NCBI RefSeq assembly: GCF_900104595.1
Contig: NZ_FNVY01000002.1
Coordinates: forward strand, 147,515 to 211,514
Source: Enterococcus timonensis
GTDB lineage: Bacteria; Bacillota; Bacilli; Lactobacillales; Enterococcaceae
Length of the DNA stretch: 64,000 bases
Reading direction: 5' to 3'
The translations under genes were made by a program, and so were the position numbers. The notes beneath the pieces were generated by a model. It was not told the DNA's origin, did no database searches, and saw nothing but the letters and a program-made list of their open reading frames with translations. Below, in pieces: positions 58,699 to 64,000 of the stretch; within the stretch, counting starts at the first letter, position 1; the number at the start of each line of letters is the position of its first letter.

Positions 58699-58732
58699 AA
58701 TTGAAGAATCTCAAAGGAAGAGAGGTTTGCCC

Positions 58733-59620
58733 ATGAATTTTGAAATTTCTCGTATTTTTGATGCCAGTTATTGGAGCGAAATTTTTTCCAGTAATGTGTT
58801 GTCGTGGCCATTTCTCATGAATATTTTAGATATTGTGGTGGTTTGGTTTGTTGTTTATAAATTAATTATGCTCCTTCGTGGGACCAAAGCTGTTCAACTA
58901 CTTAAAGGTGTGGCTGTATTTTTTGTTTTGCGAATTTCCGCCGGTCTTTTAGGGTTGAATACAGTTAAATGGCTGATGGACCAAATTATTACTTACGGGG
59001 TGATTGCGGCGATTGTTATTTTTCAACCGGAAGTAAGGCGAGGTTTAGAACATATCGGTCGTTCCACTTTTTGGACGAAGGCTCGAAAAGAAGCTTCACA
59101 AGAAGATCAAATGGTGGCCGCCTTTGATAAAGCGATTCAATATATGTCCAAACGAAAAATTGGCGCCTTAGTAACGATCGAACGCAATACCGGCTTAGAT
59201 GAATATATTGAAACGGGTATTTCTTTAGATGCCGATATTACCGGCGAGTTATTAATTAATATTTTTATTCCTAATACGCCATTACACGATGGTGCGGTAA
59301 TTATTAAAAATAATAAAATAGCCGTTTCCAGTGCTTATTTGCCCCTAACTGAATCGCAAGTTATTCCTAAAGAATTCGGGACGCGTCACCGGGCAGCCGT
59401 TGGTATTTCTGAAGTCTCCGATGCGTTAACTTTTGTTGTCTCAGAAGAAACGGGCGATGTCAGTATTACTTTAAATAACACGTTTATTCCGCATTTGACC
59501 CAAGATGAATATTTAAAAATTCTTCATGAAGAATTAACTAGCGCAGAAGAAAAAGAAGATAAGAAAAAAAATATCCTCCAACAATTTATTGATGGAATCA
59601 ATAAAGGAGGGAAAAAATAA
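58733..59620 (+). CDS. cdaA: Diadenylate cyclase CdaA
   Basis: CdaA (295 residues) makes cyclic di-AMP from two ATP at the membrane. Three hydrophobic segments occupy about 22-100, a short coiled segment follows, and the DAC domain holds the active-site motifs Asp186-Gly-Ala (HDGAVII) and Arg218-His-Arg (TRHRAAVG). ATG 58733 follows GAGAGG; a TTG two codons earlier is too close. It is the first gene of the conserved cdaA-cdaR-glmM set. Confidence 0.96.
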   Translation: MNFEISRIFDASYWSEIFSSNVLSWPFLMNILDIVVVWFVVYKLIMLLRGTKAVQLLKGVAVFFVLRISAGLLGLNTVKWLMDQIITYGVIAAIVIFQPEVRRGLEHIGRSTFWTKARKEASQEDQMVAAFDKAIQYMSKRKIGALVTIERNTGLDEYIETGISLDADITGELLINIFIPNTPLHDGAVIIKNNKIAVSSAYLPLTESQVIPKEFGTRHRAAVGISEVSDALTFVVSEETGDVSITLNNTFIPHLTQDEYLKILHEELTSAEEKEDKKKNILQQFIDGINKGGKK

Positions 59621-60717
59621 TGCCAAAAGTGTTTCGTAGCAATTTTTTCTATAGTTTTATTGCTTTGCTTTTTGCCCTTTTACTATTTTTCAATGCCAAC
59701 GCCGATTCCAATACGCGGATTACGCAAAGTGCTCAGACTTATGACGCTACCGTGTATGACGTGCCGATTAATATTGATTACGATGAGGACAGTTATTATA
59801 TTTCTGGTTTTCCAGATACAGTGACCGTTCATTTGTCTTCAGTTAATCGCGTAAAATTAGCTCAAGAAACCAATGCAGATACTCGTTCATTTAAAATAGT
59901 CGCGGATTTGACTAAGCAAACTTCTGGAACTATGGATGTCGTCTTGCGCACTAGTAATTTAACAAGTGGTGTGGAAGCAGTGATTGATCCGGCAATTATT
60001 TCAGTGACAATTGAAACGAAAGTTAGCAAATCATTTCCAGTGAAAACTGTCGTCGACGAAAGTATTGTTGAAGATGGCTACTCGGTAGGGGAAGTTACGC
60101 TCGACCAAGATAGTGTTGAAGTAACTACCGGCGAGCAGACAATGACCCAAATTAAAGAAATTCAAGCTAAACTAAACGCCAATCGTTCCACGACGGAAGA
60201 TTTTACCGAAGACGTAACGCTTCAAGCCGTGGATACAAATGGAAATGTCTTGCCAGTAACGATTAAGCCGACAACAGTTCGAGCAAGTGTGGAAGTTATT
60301 CCCCCGGAAAAAGAAATTAACGTGACTTTTTCTCAAACGGGTCAGCTTTCAGCGGGCATTGATCGTTTTACAATAACTTCAGAAACGCAGACGGTGACCG
60401 TGAAAGGATCAAACGCAGCTTTAGAAAATCTGACGCAAGTTGAAGTACCAGTAGATATTTCTAGTATTCGTATGCAGCGAGAGGTTACAGTTACAATTCC
60501 TACTAGTGACGGACTTACTTTTGATCCTAAAACAATTGTGGTGACAGTCGTTCCTGTATTTGTCACTGGAACTTCTAGTGCAACGACCACGACCCCATCG
60601 AGTTCTAGTTCAACTAGTAGTCAAAGTAGTGTATCATCTGAAATGGAAGAAACAGCAAGTTTAGAATCGACACAAGCGACAGACGAAACTAACTCTACAG
60701 AAACATCGAATGAATGA
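59620..60717 (+). CDS. cdaR: CdaA regulatory protein CdaR (YbbR domains)
   Basis: A 365-residue protein with one N-terminal membrane segment (FFYSFIALLFALLLFF) and an outer region of about three YbbR domains (YDVPINIDYDEDSYYISGFP, VKTVVDESIVEDGYSVGEV, VSFSQ-type repeats), then a Ser/Thr-rich tail without a sorting motif. CdaR binds CdaA and tunes cyclic di-AMP output. The start overlaps the cdaA stop by one base (AATAATG). Confidence 0.93.
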   Translation: MPKVFRSNFFYSFIALLFALLLFFNANADSNTRITQSAQTYDATVYDVPINIDYDEDSYYISGFPDTVTVHLSSVNRVKLAQETNADTRSFKIVADLTKQTSGTMDVVLRTSNLTSGVEAVIDPAIISVTIETKVSKSFPVKTVVDESIVEDGYSVGEVTLDQDSVEVTTGEQTMTQIKEIQAKLNANRSTTEDFTEDVTLQAVDTNGNVLPVTIKPTTVRASVEVIPPEKEINVTFSQTGQLSAGIDRFTITSETQTVTVKGSNAALENLTQVEVPVDISSIRMQREVTVTIPTSDGLTFDPKTIVVTVVPVFVTGTSSATTTTPSSSSSTSSQSSVSSEMEETASLESTQATDETNSTETSNE

Positions 60718-60742
60718 AAATTGAAAAGGAGTTTACTTAAAC

Positions 60743-62098
60743 ATGGGAAAATATTTTGGAACTGACGGCGTGCGGGGCATTGCCAATCAAGAATTAACAC
60801 CGGAGTTGGCCTTTAAATTAGGCCGTTGTGGCGGTTATGTTTTATCGCGCCATCATGAAGGTGAGGATCGTCCCCGCGTTTTAGTCGCTCGGGATACACG
60901 AATTTCTGGCGAATTGTTAGAGATGTCTTTAATTTCTGGCTTATTATCAGTGGGCATTGAAGTCTTTCGGCTAGGTGTAATCTCAACTCCCGGCGTAGCT
61001 TATTTAACTCGGGTCCAAAAAGCGGCAGCAGGCGTAATGATTTCTGCTAGTCACAATCCAGCGCTAGATAATGGAATTAAATTTTTCGGTTCCGATGGTT
61101 ATAAATTAGTCGACGATCAAGAATTGGAAATTGAAGCTTTACTGGATGCACCGGTGGATACTTTACCACGACCATCCGCAGCTGGTTTAGGGACTGTTGA
61201 TGAATATCCAGAAGGTTTATTAAAATATTCGCAATTTTTACGGCAAACAGTTCCCAATGATTTATCAGGTTTAACAGTTTGCGTTGATGCGGCTAATGGA
61301 GCGACTAGTACGACCGTTAATCGTTTGTTTGCGGACTTGGAAACTGACTTTTTCACCATGGGCACAGCGCCTAATGGAATAAATATAAATGATGGCGTTG
61401 GTTCAACGCATCCTGAAAAATTGCAAGCCTTTGTTTTAGAAAAAAAGGCTGACGTCGGCTTAGCTTTTGATGGCGATGGGGATCGGGTAATTGCAGTTGA
61501 TGAGCTAGGTAATATTGTTGACGGCGATAAAATTATGTACATTTGCGCAAAATATTTGGCTGAGAAAAAACGTTTGAAAAAAAATACCGTCGTTGCGACT
61601 GTAATGAGCAACTTAGGATTTTATAAAGCGTTAGAAGCAGCCGGATTAGAAGTAATCACAACAAAAGTCGGTGACCGCTATGTTGTAGAAGAAATGAAAA
61701 AAAATGAATATAATTTTGGCGGCGAACAATCCGGCCATATGATTTTCTTAGATTTCAATACAACCGGCGACGGAATGCTGTCAGGAATTCAATTGTTAAA
61801 TATTATGAAACAAACCGGTCAAAAATTATCCGAATTAGCAGCCGGCATAAGCGAATATCCACAAAAATTGGTCAATATTAAAGTGACTGACAAACACGGC
61901 GCCATGGAAGTGCCAGCTATTAAAGCGGCTATTGAAGAAGCTGAAGCTGAAATGAATGGCGACGGTCGGATTCTCGTTCGCCCTTCCGGTACCGAACCAT
62001 TATTGCGGGTCATGGCCGAAGCTCCAACGCCTGAAAAAGTAGATTATTACGTAGAAAAAATCGCCGCAGTAGTAAAAGAAGAAATCGGGTTAGATTAA
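60743..62098 (+). CDS. glmM: Phosphoglucosamine mutase
   Basis: GlmM (451 residues) converts glucosamine-6-phosphate to glucosamine-1-phosphate for peptidoglycan. The phosphorylated serine is Ser103 in [12 protein letters not shown]; the metal loop DGDGDRV (near 243) and the phosphate-binding [13 protein letters not shown] end are intact. GlmM also binds and restrains CdaA. AAAGGAG lies ahead; the gene is the last of the cda operon and is followed by repeat units. Confidence 0.97.
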   Translation: MGKYFGTDGVRGIANQELTPELAFKLGRCGGYVLSRHHEGEDRPRVLVARDTRISGELLEMSLISGLLSVGIEVFRLGVISTPGVAYLTRVQKAAAGVMISASHNPALDNGIKFFGSDGYKLVDDQELEIEALLDAPVDTLPRPSAAGLGTVDEYPEGLLKYSQFLRQTVPNDLSGLTVCVDAANGATSTTVNRLFADLETDFFTMGTAPNGININDGVGSTHPEKLQAFVLEKKADVGLAFDGDGDRVIAVDELGNIVDGDKIMYICAKYLAEKKRLKKNTVVATVMSNLGFYKALEAAGLEVITTKVGDRYVVEEMKKNEYNFGGEQSGHMIFLDFNTTGDGMLSGIQLLNIMKQTGQKLSELAAGISEYPQKLVNIKVTDKHGAMEVPAIKAAIEEAEAEMNGDGRILVRPSGTEPLLRVMAEAPTPEKVDYYVEKIAAVVKEEIGLD

Positions 62099-62110
62099 GG
62101 CTGTAAAAAA

Positions 62111-62346
62111 AGGTTGTCTGAGCTTGCGGGAGTGCTGTAAGAAAATAGAAAAATGGTGGATGGGCGCAAATGCGCACAGGAAGTATTTTATCTTTTTCTC
62201 TAAGCACTGCAAGTTCAGACACCGTCAATAAGGTTGTAAGAAAAAGCGAGTTGTGGTGTAGAGAATTAGGAAAATTTTTTGAAAATCCCGATGTTGGATT
62301 TTTAAAAATTTTATCTATTCTCCTAACCACAGCTTTTTTTACACCG
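62111..62346. repeat. Two palindromic repeat units (locus R3), plus a fragment
   Basis: Unit 1 62111-62224 (114 bp) and unit 2 62231-62346 (116 bp), both AGGTTGT to ACACCG/GACACCG, linked by TCAATA. Unit 2 has the same core as locus R2 (GAATTAGGAAAAT, ATTTTATCTATTCTCCTA). Unit 1 has a different core, with GTATTTTATCTTTTTCTC and a central GCGCAAATGCGC hairpin, but the same ends and paired outer arms (GGTTGTCTGAGCTTGC with GCAAGTTCAGACACC). A third, shortened unit begins at 62354 (AGGTTGTCT) and is cut off by the mvaE terminator after CTTGCGCAAG. Confidence 0.82.
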
Positions 62347-62377
62347 TCAAATAAGGTTGTCTAATCTTGCGCAAGCA

Positions 62378-62421
62378 CTTAAAAAAAGATTGAAGGAAAA
62401 TTTTCCTTCAATCTTTTTTTG
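62378..62421. terminator. Bidirectional terminator between glmM and mvaE
   Basis: AAAAAAAGATTGAAGGAAAA and TTTTCCTTCAATCTTTTTTT form a perfect 20-base-arm palindrome with A and T runs on the two sides, so it can end transcripts from both convergent genes. Confidence 0.9.
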
Positions 62422-64000
62422 TTGCGCGTAATTTTTTTAACATTTCTAAAGCAGTTGTTTGATTAAATATTTTTGCTGATTGCAATAAATCAGTTAGCTC
62501 GGTAATTTCTTTTCCAGTGGCGCCAACGCTGAGCGCTAGGGCGCTTGCTTGCAGGTGCATATGGCCATGTTGAATGCCTTTGGTGACGATCGCTTTAAGG
62601 GCTGAAAAATTTTGCGCTAAACCAACAGCGGCGGCCAACTCAGAAAATTCAGCAGCATCAGTAATTTTTAATAGCGCCCAAGCGGCTTTGGCTTTAGGTA
62701 AAACATGAGTGGCACCACCGACCGTTGCTACAGCTAAAGGAATGATTAATGTGCCAACAAGTTGTTGCTGCTGAATTTCCCACTGGCTTACGGATTGATA
62801 ACGACCTTCTTCGCTAGCAAAGGCGTGGAGATTGGCGGCGACTTGTCGCGTATCATTTCCGGTGGCCAACATTAAAGCATCGATTCCATTAGCAATTCCT
62901 TTATTGTTGGTCACGGCGCGATAGGCATCAAGTGATGCGTAATGACTAGCGGCGACAATTTTTTTGGCGATTTTTTCACCCATAGCAGGATCGGAGTCAA
63001 GTTGCGTAAAATCAAGACGACAAGTGGCCGTCACTAGTGATTCAGTTGTAAAATTACTTAAAATCGCCATTAAAATATCGGCAGTAGGGAAAATAATTTT
63101 CAGCTGTGCGGCAATTTTTTCTAATGAGCTATTGATAACATTAGCGCCCATCGCATTTTTAGTATCGAAAAATAAATCTAAGGAGACAAAATTTTCCGGT
63201 AAAAGGCGCGGCAAAATACCTTTTAAGCCGCCGCCGCGAGAAACCATGCTCGGCATTGAATCGTTAGCTGAAATAAATATTTCTGCTTGGTGTTGTTTCA
63301 GCTGATTAATAAATGATTCTTGCGCTGAAACATTTTGAAAAATAATTTGTCCGAGTTTTAAAGATTGCTCACTGGTACTTGTAAAATTTTTAATGATTTT
63401 ACTGGCGGAATTAAGGGCGGCCACGACGGAAGGTTCTTCAGTCGCCATGGGGACGTCATAGTTCTTATTATTGACAGAAAAATTCCGGACAACGCCAAGA
63501 GGTAATTCGATTTCACTGATTTGATTTTCAATTAAATTTTCAGCAACTTCAGGTGGTAAGGACATTTTGGTAAATTCTTGATACGTAGCAGCATCTAGTT
63601 CTAATTGGTCCAGACGTTGGTTCGCTGTGAGCTGATAAAATTTTTTCTCAGGTTGATTTTCATTTTTTTCTGGACGTTTTAATAAAATGGCTAAGCCTAA
63701 ACCGCCGCCCACACAAAGAGCAGCGATGCCTAATTTTTTTTGTTGGGTTTCTAGTTGATGACATAAAGTAGTGACTAAACGACTGCCAGTAGCGCCAATG
63801 GCATGGCCTAAAGAAATACCGCCACCATAAAGATTTACTTTGGCCGAATCAAGTTTTAATTGTTGCTCTACCACAAGTGAGGTGGCGGCAAAAGCTTCAT
63901 TAATTTCAAAAAGATCAATGTCATGGACGCTTAACTTTTGGCGGGTCAATAATTTTTCGATGGCGTCAATAGGCGAGATGCCCATTAAGCTTGGATCGAT
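62408..64000 (-). CDS. mvaE: Bifunctional acetyl-CoA acetyltransferase / HMG-CoA reductase (cut by window edge)
   Basis: The gene runs off the window; 530 codons are present. The N-terminal piece is the end of a thiolase (DLFEINEAFAA, GGGISLGHAIGATGSR, CVGGGLGLA), the rest a class II HMG-CoA reductase: MATEEPSVVAAL, DTKNAMGANVIN, TNNKGIANGIDA and LATGNDTRQ, and HGHMHLQASALALSVGA with the catalytic histidine. Both steps feed the mevalonate pathway to isoprenoids, and the fusion is a hallmark of enterococci. It converges on glmM, with a shared bidirectional terminator; the partner mvaS would lie elsewhere. Confidence 0.95.
   Translation of the reverse strand: MDPSLMGISPIDAIEKLLTRQKLSVHDIDLFEINEAFAATSLVVEQQLKLDSAKVNLYGGGISLGHAIGATGSRLVTTLCHQLETQQKKLGIAALCVGGGLGLAILLKRPEKNENQPEKKFYQLTANQRLDQLELDAATYQEFTKMSLPPEVAENLIENQISEIELPLGVVRNFSVNNKNYDVPMATEEPSVVAALNSASKIIKNFTSTSEQSLKLGQIIFQNVSAQESFINQLKQHQAEIFISANDSMPSMVSRGGGLKGILPRLLPENFVSLDLFFDTKNAMGANVINSSLEKIAAQLKIIFPTADILMAILSNFTTESLVTATCRLDFTQLDSDPAMGEKIAKKIVAASHYASLDAYRAVTNNKGIANGIDALMLATGNDTRQVAANLHAFASEEGRYQSVSQWEIQQQQLVGTLIIPLAVATVGGATHVLPKAKAAWALLKITDAAEFSELAAAVGLAQNFSALKAIVTKGIQHGHMHLQASALALSVGATGKEITELTDLLQSAKIFNQTTALEMLKKLRATKKD

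Overview
The window looks like chromosomal DNA of a low-GC Gram-positive bacterium, most likely a member of the Enterococcaceae. The reasons are the joined str (rpsL-rpsG-fusA-tuf) and S10-spc-alpha ribosomal clusters, the zinc-ribbon form of S14, rapZ-yvcK-whiA and cdaA-cdaR-glmM in the usual Bacillota order, strong AGGAGG ribosome binding sites, and above all a thiolase fused to a class II HMG-CoA reductase (mvaE), an arrangement typical of enterococci. The species cannot be fixed from the sequence alone.

Layout. 1-146: start of rpiA (minus strand). 266-1937: IS copy 1. 2065-6709: str operon with promoter and terminator. 6813-8770: an ABC exporter. 8811-14002: a branched-chain amino acid type ABC importer (livJHMGF) ending in a CBS-ACT regulatory protein, with a CodY-like box at the promoter. 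14017-15688: IS copy 2, inserted between the last liv gene and its probable terminator. 15816-29934: S10-spc-alpha supercluster with secY, adk, infA and rpoA. 29935-33413: a structured intergenic segment, the ECF transporter module (ecfA1, ecfA2, ecfT) and truA. 33477-33706: two tandem palindromic repeat units. 33708-38206 (minus strand): ohr-ohrR, a radical SAM protein, a PAP2 phosphatase and a DUF4097/DUF1700 pair. 38578-40053: a secreted GH73 glucosaminidase with four LysM domains, followed at once by IS copy 3 (40054-41725). 41778-54734: a maltodextrin locus with two GH13 alpha-glucosidases, a LacI-type regulator, a neopullulanase-type enzyme, MalEFG, a MalA-like membrane protein and a GH65 maltose phosphorylase. 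54738-54974: repeat units. 55119-57934: rapZ, yvcK, whiA, then a HAD phosphatase. 58733-62098: cdaA-cdaR-glmM. 62111-62378: more repeat units. 62408-64000: mvaE (minus strand, cut by the window end).

How the parts work together. About half of the window is translation machinery. The maltodextrin locus forms a plausible complete route from imported maltodextrins to glucose and beta-glucose-1-phosphate, but the transport ATPase and beta-phosphoglucomutase must be encoded elsewhere. A near-palindromic 14-bp site, consensus TGTTAnCGnTAACA, occurs upstream of its three transcription units and is the best candidate operator for the local LacI-type regulator.

The least ordinary content is non-coding. 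There are three IS1380-family copies of equal length with identical transposase proteins and visible target duplications. A family of roughly 112-116 bp palindromic units with conserved ends occurs in tandem at three separate gene ends. I found no tRNA, rRNA or CRISPR array, and no clearly new defence or biosynthetic system.
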